Shown here piece after piece: positions 26,969 through 35,247 of a stretch of DNA of 64,000 bases. The stretch is taken from the NCBI GenBank assembly GCA_034112085.1, contig JAWUWD010000062.1, positions 53,841 through 117,840 of the forward strand, read 5' to 3'. Below the pieces are notes generated by a model. It was not told where the DNA came from. It saw nothing but the letters and a program-made list of their open reading frames with translations, and searched no databases. Origin of the DNA: JAWUWD01 sp034112085. GTDB lineage: Bacteria; Bacteroidota; Bacteroidia; Cytophagales; Cyclobacteriaceae. How positions within the stretch are numbered: position 1 is the stretch's first letter; every line of letters starts with the position of its first letter. A program made the translations under genes and the position numbers.

Positions 26969-27667
26969 ATGAGAAATAGTATATTTTCAGACTTTATTTC
27001 TTTATTATTTCCGAGATATTGTTTCTCATGTAAGGAACAGTTGTATGCTGGAGAGGAGTGTATTTGCTTGATTTGTAAGCACAGTCTTCCCAAGACAAAT
27101 TATCATAGTGAGGCACAAAATCCAGTGATGATTAAATTGTACGGAAAGGCACCAATAGCCTTTGCTTCTTCTTACCTGCGCTTTGTGAAATCAGGAAAAA
27201 CACAGCGCTTGTTACATCAGCTGAAATATCATAATCAACCGGAAATTGGTAAAGTTTTAGGAAATTGGTACGGCAAGGACCTGGATGATACAATACAAAA
27301 ACATAAAATAGAACTAATAGTACCTGTGCCACTACATAAGAAAAAACTGAAACGAAGAGGGTACAACCAAAGTGACGGCTTTGCTATTGGAATCTCTGAG
27401 GCACTAAACGTAGAAGTTAATTGTACGGCACTCAAACGAGTAAAAGAAAGTGAAACGCAAACAAAAAAATCAAAACTGGAAAGATGGGAAAATGTTGAAG
27501 ATGTTTTTCTAGTTCAGAATGTAGATGTCATTATAAATAAACACATAATGGTAGTAGATGATGTAATAACCACAGGATCCACTCTTGCTTCTTGTGCCAT
27601 AGAGCTTTTATCTAAAGGAGCAGCCTCTGTAAGTATAGTCACTATCGCTGTGGCTGAGTATTCTTAA
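26969..27667 (+). CDS. comF: ComF-family phosphoribosyltransferase
   Basis: 232 residues. N-terminal four-cysteine zinc finger (CFSCKEQL and CICLICKHSL, residues 14-42), middle PVPLHKKKLKRRGYNQSDG which is the ComF hallmark, and the PRPP-binding loop IMVVDDVITTGSTLAS near the C terminus. ComF proteins take part in DNA uptake or recombination. The 3' end overlaps the convergent MutS-like gene by 26 bases. Confidence 0.9.
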   Translation: MRNSIFSDFISLLFPRYCFSCKEQLYAGEECICLICKHSLPKTNYHSEAQNPVMIKLYGKAPIAFASSYLRFVKSGKTQRLLHQLKYHNQPEIGKVLGNWYGKDLDDTIQKHKIELIVPVPLHKKKLKRRGYNQSDGFAIGISEALNVEVNCTALKRVKESETQTKKSKLERWENVEDVFLVQNVDVIINKHIMVVDDVITTGSTLASCAIELLSKGAASVSIVTIAVAEYS

Positions 27668-29255
27668 TTTCTCTGGCGATACTTTCAGCCTCAGTTGTTA
27701 GGGTGATGGGATACCCGTTCATTTTTAATATTTGTATTGCGTTGGTTGTTTCAAGTACACCTGTTTTCAGTTTGTGGTCGAATACAATATTGTCTTCTTC
27801 AATAACTTCTGTAAAGTGGTACATGTCATATTCCTCTTTTAGATAACCGGTGAGTTCCGAATCATGAGTAGATACAAAGACTAAGTTTTTAAATGCCAAA
27901 TGACTCAGTACTGATTTTCCTGCAGCAATTCTCTCGACAGTGTTGGTTCCTTTGAATATTTCATCAAGTAGAAATAGGGTTTTTATCTCCGAAGTACATT
28001 GCTCAATCATAGCCTTGATTGTTGATACCTCTTCGAGATAGTAACTTTTATTACTTAATAAATCATCTGATATACGGACGGCAGAATAAATATTGATTTC
28101 AGGTAAAGAGAATTCAGATGCAAAGCAAGTATTAATGGTTTGTGCTAGAATTGCATTAATGCCGATAGTCCGAATGAAGGTTGTCTTACCAGACATGTTT
28201 GACCCGGTAAGCAAGACGGACAAGCCAGAAGTGTTAATCGAGTTTTCAACACAATCGGGAATAAGTGGATGATATAAATTTTTGGCAGACAAAGCATTCT
28301 CGTTATTTAGAAAGTGGGGTATGCAGTGCTTCTTCGTACTACTTCTTAGAATGGAAATAGACAGCCCAGTATCAATTAGCCCGACAAAACTGTATAAGTC
28401 ATGAATTTCATTCTTTTTTCTTTCAATTCGGTTTACCGCATTAAAGAGAAGAATAGGTTCTAATAAAAATAAAATCTTCAGATACTCGAAAAAGCTATCA
28501 ACTATCATGGTTAAGTCATCTTGAATCTTAGCCTCAAGTCTAAACCAAATCATTTTTTTGCAGATGGAGTTAACAGCAGAAATGGATTGATGCATATTCT
28601 TGTTCCCAAAACTGGAGGTCAGCTCGGTGTTTTTACTCAACGAAAGAGCCACATTTTTCAATGTGATCAACAGAGGTATTGAACTAGAATACTGATAAAT
28701 GTTGCCTTTGTTCCAAAAATGAAACACAAGGTTTGTAGCAAAAAGGGCAATGAGTGGAATCAATAACCATGGGAGTATAAAGCTAAAAATGGAACAAGCA
28801 AGGCTTAGGGTGCTTAGTAGTTGAATGACCCAAAACCAGGAAGGTTTAGAAACTTGCGTATCTAAAAACAAGTTGACAATTCCATAACCGTCATTACTCT
28901 GTAGCTGTGAAAGCTCTAGAGTAACTTCGTTCTTTAACTCTGGGGATTTCTTGAGAGCATCAATTAATTGGTTAATATTATTAGTGCGATTCTGATCTTT
29001 TGGGATTGTGCGCAATATATGATAGAGGTATTGTTGACCAACTTTTGATATAGTTCTATCAGTAAACATGAATACCTCATCTAAGTCAAGGTCTGCACTT
29101 GTTTTATCCGAGATGGTTTGCCTAATGTTTCTTGTATCGGCTTTATTCTGATAGCGTTTAATTTGCTCAAACAGGAAATACCCATCTTTTGGAGATTGCA
29201 GGGCCTGTCTTAGTTCTGATGCTTTTTTATATCGTGATGATTTTGACCCCCACAT
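27642..29255 (-). CDS. Membrane-spanning MutS-like ATPase
   Basis: 537 residues. The C terminus is a MutS domain V ATPase: Walker A VLLTGSNMSGKTTFIRT, Walker B TLFLLDEIFKGTNTVER and FVSTHDSELT. The mismatch-recognition domain I is absent. At about residues 140-180 a hydrophobic stretch (LLSTLSLACSIFSFILPWLL) forms two likely membrane helices, unlike cytosolic MutS or MutS2. Such MutS homologues are common in Bacteroidota and of unknown function; a role in general mismatch repair is unlikely. It converges on comF. Confidence 0.82.
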   Translation of the reverse strand: MWGSKSSRYKKASELRQALQSPKDGYFLFEQIKRYQNKADTRNIRQTISDKTSADLDLDEVFMFTDRTISKVGQQYLYHILRTIPKDQNRTNNINQLIDALKKSPELKNEVTLELSQLQSNDGYGIVNLFLDTQVSKPSWFWVIQLLSTLSLACSIFSFILPWLLIPLIALFATNLVFHFWNKGNIYQYSSSIPLLITLKNVALSLSKNTELTSSFGNKNMHQSISAVNSICKKMIWFRLEAKIQDDLTMIVDSFFEYLKILFLLEPILLFNAVNRIERKKNEIHDLYSFVGLIDTGLSISILRSSTKKHCIPHFLNNENALSAKNLYHPLIPDCVENSINTSGLSVLLTGSNMSGKTTFIRTIGINAILAQTINTCFASEFSLPEINIYSAVRISDDLLSNKSYYLEEVSTIKAMIEQCTSEIKTLFLLDEIFKGTNTVERIAAGKSVLSHLAFKNLVFVSTHDSELTGYLKEEYDMYHFTEVIEEDNIVFDHKLKTGVLETTNAIQILKMNGYPITLTTEAESIAREIKNTQPQR

Positions 29256-29274
29256 GAAATAATGTTTATAAATG

Positions 29275-29310
29275 AAAAAACCTTCTTGAATTTCTTCAAG
29301 AAGGTTTTTT
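29275..29310 (-). terminator. Intrinsic terminator of gldJ
   Basis: Perfect 16-base stem: A6 CCTTCTTGAA, loop TTTC, TTCAAGAAGG T6. It lies 17 bases after the gldJ stop on the minus strand and the stem ends in a T6 run. The stem would also work in the other direction. Confidence 0.85.
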
Positions 29311-29327
29311 ATGTTGTTTTTTCTGGT

Positions 29328-30560
29328 TTAGTAGTTAGACCCTGCTCTGATCATCGCACACCTAAAACCAATAGTAGCTGTTGAAGAATCTAAATCAATA
29401 TATCTTCTAGTACCTGGAGACATCCAGTAAGCGACATCTTTCCAAGATCCACCTTTGTATATTTTAGACTTGTCTGTGATTAATGAGCTAAATGATCCAG
29501 GATCATTATCTGCATTGTGGTAGTTTTCTTTTCTATCCAAGAATCCATCCCTTCTTACGGGATTCAAATCATCAAAATCTTGGAACGACATTGGTCTGTA
29601 CGTATCCACTACCCATTCACTTACGTTGCCAGCCATATTATAAAGTCCAAAATCATTTGGAGGAAACTCATATATGTATGAAGTAATTAACCCACCATCA
29701 TTTAACTTACCAGCGATACCAGCATAATCTCCTCTACCTCTTTTGAAGTTGGCAAGGAAGTAACCCATTTCTTTTCCGTAAGGATTACGAAGTGCATGAC
29801 CATCCCAAGGATAGACTCTTTGGTGAGTTTGATTCTCATCTAACCATTGAGTACCAATAAGTGCTTGAGCTGCGTATTCCCATTCTGCTTCAGTAGGCAG
29901 TCTATAGTCAGGAAGTACTAACCCTGATTCTAATGGAATTCTTCCGTCTGTTTCTGCGTATTCTTCACCGGCTTCTTCAGCTAATTTAGAGTTTACAGCA
30001 AGACTTCTCCAGGCAGAGTAGTCATTAGCTTGTATCCAGCTTACACCTACTACAGGAAAATATCTAAAACCAGGGTATCTTAAATAGTGATCTACATAAG
30101 GATCATTATAAGCAAGCTTACCTTCCCACACTGTCGTGTCAGGGAGAGCAGCTTCATATACTTCTCTTGAAGAATCAGAAACGTTAAGATAATGAAGGTA
30201 TTCTAACCAGTGAATGTTGGCTACTTCTGTCTCATCCATATAGAACGATGCTACAGAAACAGTTCTTTCAATATTGTCTCTGGTTTTCATAACGTCCTCT
30301 TCGAAAGAACCGAGAACCATTCGCCCACCTTCTATGTATACCAAGTTCGGTCCATCAGGCTGGCCACTATAAGGGCTCACCAAGAAACCACTGTTGTCTT
30401 CGTCATTATATGCTAAACCTGTTGACGTACTTAGTGCACCAGGATGCACACTGGTAGGAGCTCCTCCACTACCACCACCGGCTAAAAAACACGATGATAA
30501 AACCATTGAGCCACATAACACCAATAGTCCACCTTTAAAAAATTGCACAGTTTTTTTCAT
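29328..30560 (-). CDS. gldJ: Gliding motility-associated lipoprotein GldJ
   Basis: 410 residues. Lipoprotein signal with lipobox LSSC at residue 24, then a glycine-rich stretch. From about residue 70 an FGE-sulfatase (SUMF1-like) domain: NLVYIEGGRMVLGS, SFYMDETEVANIHW, YPGFRYFPVVGVSWIQA, LPDYRLPTEAEWEYAA, LYNMAGNVSEWVVDTYRPM and a C-terminal IYKGGSWKDVAYW. These blocks match GldJ of gliding Bacteroidota rather than GldK. GldJ is needed for stability of the gliding motor and type IX secretion machinery at the outer membrane. It is shorter than flavobacterial GldJ, lacking one internal insert. Not next to other gld genes here. Confidence 0.9.
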   Translation of the reverse strand: MKKTVQFFKGGLLVLCGSMVLSSCFLAGGGSGGAPTSVHPGALSTSTGLAYNDEDNSGFLVSPYSGQPDGPNLVYIEGGRMVLGSFEEDVMKTRDNIERTVSVASFYMDETEVANIHWLEYLHYLNVSDSSREVYEAALPDTTVWEGKLAYNDPYVDHYLRYPGFRYFPVVGVSWIQANDYSAWRSLAVNSKLAEEAGEEYAETDGRIPLESGLVLPDYRLPTEAEWEYAAQALIGTQWLDENQTHQRVYPWDGHALRNPYGKEMGYFLANFKRGRGDYAGIAGKLNDGGLITSYIYEFPPNDFGLYNMAGNVSEWVVDTYRPMSFQDFDDLNPVRRDGFLDRKENYHNADNDPGSFSSLITDKSKIYKGGSWKDVAYWMSPGTRRYIDLDSSTATIGFRCAMIRAGSNY

Positions 30561-30862
30561 AACCGGGGTTTATAATTCAAAAAATTTATAGCACTTATTT
30601 AACATTAAACCTATAAACAGGCCTAACAAAGAGCAAAATAGCATTTCTATTTTAGAATAATTAAACAATTCACAAAAAATATTCTCATTCACGACAAATC
30701 AACAAAATCAACAGTCGAATGAACAAGAGAAATGATTGTCTAAGAATAACAGTTATTAATGCTCTCTTATTGTTTGGGCACAAAGATATTCCTTTTAGCA
30801 AGGAATACTGCCATTTAGGATATTAAAAAAACTGGGGTCTTTATAGTCGTTATATTTGGAAC
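30561..30862. other. Gene-free spacer between divergent gldJ and LytS gene
   Basis: 302 AT-rich bases. A possible promoter element (TATATTTG) lies at the right edge for the histidine kinase; no other signal is recognised. Confidence 0.5.
30851..30858 (+). promoter_or_regulatory. -7 element TATATTTG for the LytS kinase
   Basis: Matches TAnnTTTG. It ends four bases before the ATG at 30863, so the transcript would be leaderless or nearly so. No clear -33 TTG is seen. Confidence 0.4.
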
Positions 30863-31921
30863 ATGAAAATAGAGCATTTTGATAGAGCACGTCTGTATTG
30901 GATAATGCAATCTTTTGGATGGGGATTGTTTTTCATTCTATATACAACTATCGCTAGTTTGTTCATTGGTGTTCAGTGGCAGACTTATGCCTCATATGGT
31001 AATACAGTAGTTTTTGGCTTTCTCACATCGCATATATATAGGTTAGTCATCAAAAAATATAATTGGCAGTCACTGGGTCTCGGCAAATTGAGTGTTAATA
31101 TAATAGTTGCGTCATTACTGCTTGGCTTGGTGATCTCTGTGCTGGTGATGCCTGTCAATCAATTATATTTTCAAGTGGCTGGTGATTTTGAACAAACACT
31201 GAGCTTGCCAGTAATTGTGATATCAGTGGCCTTTCAGTTGGCTTTTGTGATGTTGGGTTGGTCGCTCATCTATTTTGTGTTTCACTTTTTCGTGAATTTT
31301 AAAGTTACTGAAGTTGAGAAATGGAGACTTGAGGCCGCAGTGAAGGATGCTGAACTTATCGCCTTGAAATCTCAAATCAACCCACATTTTATATTTAATA
31401 GCCTTAATAATATTCGGGCACTTGTAGTGGAAGACGCGGAAAAGGCTAGGGATATGATTACTCACTTATCTGATTTATTAAGATATTCGATCCAATTCAA
31501 TGCTAAGGCGAAAGTTTGTATAGAGGAGGAGCTTGAGATTGTAGAGAACTATTTGAATTTGGAATCGATTCAGTACGAAGATCGACTGTCTTATACACTG
31601 GATATTCAAAAGGCAACCTTAGAGTATAAAATCCCGCCAATGGCCATACAACTGTTGGTAGAGAATGCCATAAAACACGGTATTTCGGAATTACCAAAAG
31701 GAGGAGAAATAAGAATATCATCACTGTTAATTGACAATCATTTAGTTGTAGAAGTTAAAAATACAGGAAGAATAGCAAATAAAAATTCAGGTACAGGAAT
31801 AGGGTTAAACAATATTGCAGAAAGATTGAGGTTGGTGTTTGGAACGAACACTGAGTTCACTTTAAAAAATGTTGAAAACAATATGGTAAGCGCCAAATTT
31901 ACAGTACCATTAACAGCATAG
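30863..31921 (+). CDS. LytS/YehU-type sensor histidine kinase
   Basis: 352 residues. Four transmembrane helices in residues 10-145 with short loops. The kinase core has INPHFIFNSLNNIRALV (phospho-acceptor) and LLVENAIKHGIS (N box) and GTGIGLNNIAERL (G box). It forms an operon with the LytTR regulator three bases downstream, and is paralogous to the pair at 4.6-6.3 kb. Confidence 0.91.
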   Translation: MKIEHFDRARLYWIMQSFGWGLFFILYTTIASLFIGVQWQTYASYGNTVVFGFLTSHIYRLVIKKYNWQSLGLGKLSVNIIVASLLLGLVISVLVMPVNQLYFQVAGDFEQTLSLPVIVISVAFQLAFVMLGWSLIYFVFHFFVNFKVTEVEKWRLEAAVKDAELIALKSQINPHFIFNSLNNIRALVVEDAEKARDMITHLSDLLRYSIQFNAKAKVCIEEELEIVENYLNLESIQYEDRLSYTLDIQKATLEYKIPPMAIQLLVENAIKHGISELPKGGEIRISSLLIDNHLVVEVKNTGRIANKNSGTGIGLNNIAERLRLVFGTNTEFTLKNVENNMVSAKFTVPLTA

Positions 31922-31924
31922 TAT

Positions 31925-32644
31925 ATGAGAGCAATTGTAATAGATGATTCAAGATTAGCGCGAAATGAACTTAAGAGATTACTCAAGGATCTGGATACTG
32001 TACAGGTCATTGCTGAGGCAGCTGACGCAGTGGAAGCAAAAGAAAAAATTGAGCAGGAAAAACCAGATTTGATATTCCTAGATATTCAGATGCCAGGTAA
32101 GAACGGGTTTGAATTACTAGAGGATCTTGAATATGTTCCAGATGTAGTCTTTACTACCGCATATGATGAATACGCGCTTAAAGCGTTTGAATATAACGCG
32201 CTAGATTATTTGCAGAAACCAGTTCAAATTGATCGTTTGGCTGGAGCGATTAGTAAAGTTGCTGAGAAGAAGGAAAAACGAAAACAGCTAGAGGGTGATG
32301 AAAATTATATGACGGCCAGTGAGCAGGTTTTTGTAAAGGATGGAGAAAGGTGCTGGTTTGTGCAACTTGGTGAAATCAGGTTGTTTGAAGTTGATGGAAA
32401 TTATACAAAAGTGTTGTTTGAAGATCATAAACCAATGATACCTAGGACACTCAACTATCTAGAGACTAGGCTTGACCCGAAAACATTTTTTAGAGCTAAT
32501 CGTCAACAAATCATTAACTTGAAGTGGGTTGAAAAGATCGAGCCGTGGTTTAGTGGTAGTATTAAAATATTTATGAAAGGTGGGCACGAGGTAGATGTGT
32601 CTAGAAGGCAAACTCAAAGATTCAAAGAGTTAATGAGTTTCTAA
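31925..32644 (+). CDS. LytTR-family response regulator
   Basis: 239 residues. Receiver domain with acidic pair in VIDDSRLA, phosphorylation aspartate in DLIFLDIQMPGKNG and lysine in YLQKPV; LytTR DNA-binding domain from about residue 140 (FRANRQQIINLKWVEKI). Cognate partner of the kinase upstream, three bases away. Target genes unknown. Confidence 0.92.
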   Translation: MRAIVIDDSRLARNELKRLLKDLDTVQVIAEAADAVEAKEKIEQEKPDLIFLDIQMPGKNGFELLEDLEYVPDVVFTTAYDEYALKAFEYNALDYLQKPVQIDRLAGAISKVAEKKEKRKQLEGDENYMTASEQVFVKDGERCWFVQLGEIRLFEVDGNYTKVLFEDHKPMIPRTLNYLETRLDPKTFFRANRQQIINLKWVEKIEPWFSGSIKIFMKGGHEVDVSRRQTQRFKELMSF

Positions 32645-32655
32645 GTACTTAAACG

Positions 32656-32691
32656 AAAAATCCCCACCGTTATGACTTAGTCGTGCGGTGG
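32656..32691. terminator. Terminator-like hairpin after the LytTR gene
   Basis: CCACCG-T-TATGAC, loop TTA, GTCGTG-CGGTGG with one bulged T, preceded by AAAAA. On the minus strand this gives a stem followed by T5, so it may end transcripts of the acetyltransferase gene as well as sit behind the regulator. Confidence 0.45.
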
Positions 32692-32872
32692 AGAGATCTT
32701 CCTATTAGTTGGCTTTAATCATCATAAATATGGGTGAATTATCGAAATGTGGTAACCCTAAATCGATCAAGGGATGAATCAGGCTGCGAGTAGCTGTAAT
32801 ATATGTTAAGTGACAATATCTCTATGCTATAGTTTTACACACCGGGTTATAAGAGAAATCTTCCAAGTCGAG

Positions 32873-33406
32873 TTATTTATGATCACCTACTGTATCAATA
32901 GGAGAAAACAGTAAAGCAGAATCATTAATGCCTAATTCAACGGTTTTTTCAAATTGCAGGCCTAGCTTATTAATCAGTTTGATTGATGAAATATTCTTAG
33001 GGTCGGTAATGGCGATTACTTTTTGAATACCTAAGCTATGTTTGGCATGATGCATTGTCGCTGAAGCTACTTCATAGGCATATCCATGTCCGGTATACTG
33101 AGGAAGTAAGGCAAACCCAATATCAATATCTTCTAAGGAGTCTCTATTAACCAACCCACACATTCCTATTGGTGAATTTGTTTCTTTGGAGATTACTGCA
33201 GAAAGGCCAAAGCCGTTGGCGGCATAGCTTTTCATAGGTCCATCGATCAAGTATTGTTCGGCAGCTTCTATCGAATGAATATTTTTATCTCCAATGAAGG
33301 CAATCCAAGAAGGCGTATTAACTAAAGTTAAAATGAACGAGGCGTCATCTAGGCAGAATTGCCGGAGAACCATTCTTTCTGTCTCTAAAATATTATTATA
33401 GCTCAT
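32873..33406 (-). CDS. GNAT-family N-acetyltransferase (RimJ/RimL-like)
   Basis: 177 residues. The N terminus TERMVLRQFCLDDASFIL is typical of the Acetyltransf_3 group; the acetyl-CoA loop lies around LLPQYTGHGYAYEVAS; ITDPKNISSIKLINKLGLQFEKT is the conserved C-terminal block. The substrate is not apparent. It lies 72 bases downstream of the cold-shock gene. Confidence 0.87.
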   Translation of the reverse strand: MSYNNILETERMVLRQFCLDDASFILTLVNTPSWIAFIGDKNIHSIEAAEQYLIDGPMKSYAANGFGLSAVISKETNSPIGMCGLVNRDSLEDIDIGFALLPQYTGHGYAYEVASATMHHAKHSLGIQKVIAITDPKNISSIKLINKLGLQFEKTVELGINDSALLFSPIDTVGDHK

Positions 33407-33427
33407 GACCTAATACATTTTGATCAT

Positions 33428-33455
33428 AAAAAAACCCATCTAAAAGACAGGTTTT
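33428..33455 (-). terminator. Intrinsic terminator of the cold-shock gene
   Basis: On the minus strand AAACCTGTC, loop, GATGGGTTT with two G-U pairs, followed by a T run. It lies 24 bases after the stop codon. Confidence 0.65.
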
Positions 33456-33478
33456 CATAACGTTAAACTCGTATTCGT

Positions 33479-33670
33479 TTAGTCAACAGATACATCTGTT
33501 GCATTCAAACCTTTAGGTCCTTCTTGAACTTCGTAGTTTACTGTGTCTCCTTCTCTGATGTCATCATTAAGATCGTTCTTATGTACAAATACATCTTTAC
33601 TTCCATCGTCTGGCGTAATGAATCCAAAACCTTTAGATTCATTGAAAAATTTTACTGTTCCTTTACTCAT
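33479..33670 (-). CDS. Cold-shock domain RNA chaperone
   Basis: 63 residues, one cold-shock domain. RNP1 is KGFGFI and RNP2 VFVHKNDL; starts with SKGTVKFFNES. Binds single-stranded RNA or DNA and may act in cold adaptation or growth regulation. The separate promoter and terminator show a monocistronic gene. Confidence 0.94.
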   Translation of the reverse strand: MSKGTVKFFNESKGFGFITPDDGSKDVFVHKNDLNDDIREGDTVNYEVQEGPKGLNATDVSVD

Positions 33671-33697
33671 CGTATTGTTATTAATTAATTATAGCCA

Positions 33698-33705
33698 CAA
33701 ATATA
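33698..33705 (-). promoter_or_regulatory. -7 element of the cold-shock gene
   Basis: On the minus strand reads TATATTTG, matching TAnnTTTG, and ends 27 bases before the ATG, leaving a short leader. Confidence 0.4.
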
Positions 33706-33712
33706 GTGATAA

Positions 33713-34846
33713 TTATTTAAGACACTGCCTCCAATCATTGATTAAGTCATCAATGTTTTCTAAACCAACGGAAACGCGGAGTAAATTATTGGGAGTTTTA
33801 CTATCGGGACCTTCTACAGATTTACGATGTTCTACCAAACTTTCTACTGCTCCTAAACTGGTAGCGGCAGTGAAATGTTCGAGCCTGTTAGATACGTCAA
33901 CCGCATTTTGTTGATCACCTTTTACGATCACAGAAAGCATTGCTCCAAAACCATTTTTCATTTGTTTTGCTGCAATATGATGCTGAGGGTGACTTTCTAG
34001 CCCAGGATAGAGTACTTGATCTATTTTTGGATGCTCTTCTAAATACTCAGCTAATGCAAGTGCCGTTTTAGTTTGTGCGGTAACACGCAGGTGCAATGTT
34101 TGAATACCTCTGGCAATCAACCAGCAATCAAAGGGAGATGGTACTGCTCCCATATTCTTCTGAATACTGTGTATTCTTTCAGCGAGTTTATTATTTTCTT
34201 TGAGTACCACACATCCACCCAAAACATCACTATGACCACCAAAATACTTGGTGGTAGAGTGCATTACGATATCAGCGCCAATGTCTAGAGGGTTTTGCAG
34301 TACAGGAGATGGCCACGTATTGTCCACCACTAAGGTGAGCTTATGTGCCTTCGTGATTGATGATAGCTCCTGGATATCTGTAATCTTGAGTTGTGGATTT
34401 GAAGGTGTCTCCGCCCAAATCATTTTAGTATTCTCCTTTATGGCTTGTTTTACCTGTTCCAGATCAGACATGTCTACTGTGGTGGTTTGCAATCCCCATC
34501 TTTCAAACACATCGGTAGTGAGCGAGTAAATATTATAATAGACATCATCTGGTAAGATGACGTGATCTCCAGTTTTGAGACTTTGTAGGATGGCACTGAT
34601 GGCTGCCATCCCTGATGAAAAAGCAAAGCAACTTTCTCCATTCTCGAGTTGGGCGATGCTGTTTTCTAATATTCTGCGATTAGGGTTGTCTGCTCTGGAA
34701 TATTGAAAGTCATTGTCATATGAGCCGTCTTCGTTTCGCTCGAAAGTACTCGAAAGGTAGATCGGTGTACTTAAAGGCTTGACATTTGTCGATCCACTTT
34801 GGGTGCTTTTGATGGCACGCGTTTCAAATTTTAGTTTTGACTTCAT
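33713..34846 (-). CDS. Trans-sulfuration PLP enzyme (cystathionine gamma-synthase/lyase type)
   Basis: 377 residues, Cys/Met metabolism PLP family. RADNPNRRILENSIAQLE and CFAFSSGMAAISAIL bind the cofactor phosphate, VVDNTWPSPVLQNPLDIGADIV is the ring-facing aspartate block and HSTTKYFGGHSDVLGG contains the Schiff-base lysine. Synthase and lyase subfamilies cannot be told apart without alignment. Shares the minus strand with the VOC protein 15 bases upstream. Confidence 0.9.
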   Translation of the reverse strand: MKSKLKFETRAIKSTQSGSTNVKPLSTPIYLSSTFERNEDGSYDNDFQYSRADNPNRRILENSIAQLENGESCFAFSSGMAAISAILQSLKTGDHVILPDDVYYNIYSLTTDVFERWGLQTTTVDMSDLEQVKQAIKENTKMIWAETPSNPQLKITDIQELSSITKAHKLTLVVDNTWPSPVLQNPLDIGADIVMHSTTKYFGGHSDVLGGCVVLKENNKLAERIHSIQKNMGAVPSPFDCWLIARGIQTLHLRVTAQTKTALALAEYLEEHPKIDQVLYPGLESHPQHHIAAKQMKNGFGAMLSVIVKGDQQNAVDVSNRLEHFTAATSLGAVESLVEHRKSVEGPDSKTPNNLLRVSVGLENIDDLINDWRQCLK

Positions 34847-34861
34847 GATTATTGCATTGTG

Positions 34862-35236
34862 TTACCCGATCTTCCAAGGGGGATTCAGGCGATTCGCTCC
34901 AGCATAATATAAAATGAGTTTATTCCCATCCAAATCCTTGAGTCTTGCTTCTCTCCACAAATAGGACTTGTCATTGGGTAACTCATCAAACTTAAAACCT
35001 TTAGCTATAAGTGTCTCGACATATTCATCTAAATTTTCGAGCTCGAAGTAAATTGTAACTCCATTTCCAATAGGCAACTCATCCTGTTGAGTTAGTGAGA
35101 AACTTGCACCGTTAGTCGCCTCAAACCTTGCATAATGCGGCAGCGCTTTGACGATTAACTTCAGACCTAGTCTCTCATAGAATGGGATAGATTTTTCTAA
35201 ATCTCTCGATGGAATGGTGACTTGGTTTAAATTCAT
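34862..35236 (-). CDS. VOC-family (glyoxalase/bleomycin resistance-like) protein
   Basis: 124 residues, one VOC domain: starts LNQVTIPSRDLEKSIPFYERLGL, with FELENLDEYVETL and LKDLDGNKLILYY near the end supplying the metal-binding-type glutamates region. Probably a small-molecule lyase or binding protein. Its 3' neighbour is the trans-sulfuration enzyme; its start is 11 bases from the stop of the histidine kinase, suggesting one transcript. Confidence 0.87.
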   Translation of the reverse strand: MNLNQVTIPSRDLEKSIPFYERLGLKLIVKALPHYARFEATNGASFSLTQQDELPIGNGVTIYFELENLDEYVETLIAKGFKFDELPNDKSYLWREARLKDLDGNKLILYYAGANRLNPPWKIG

Positions 35237-35247
35237 ATCTACAATTT

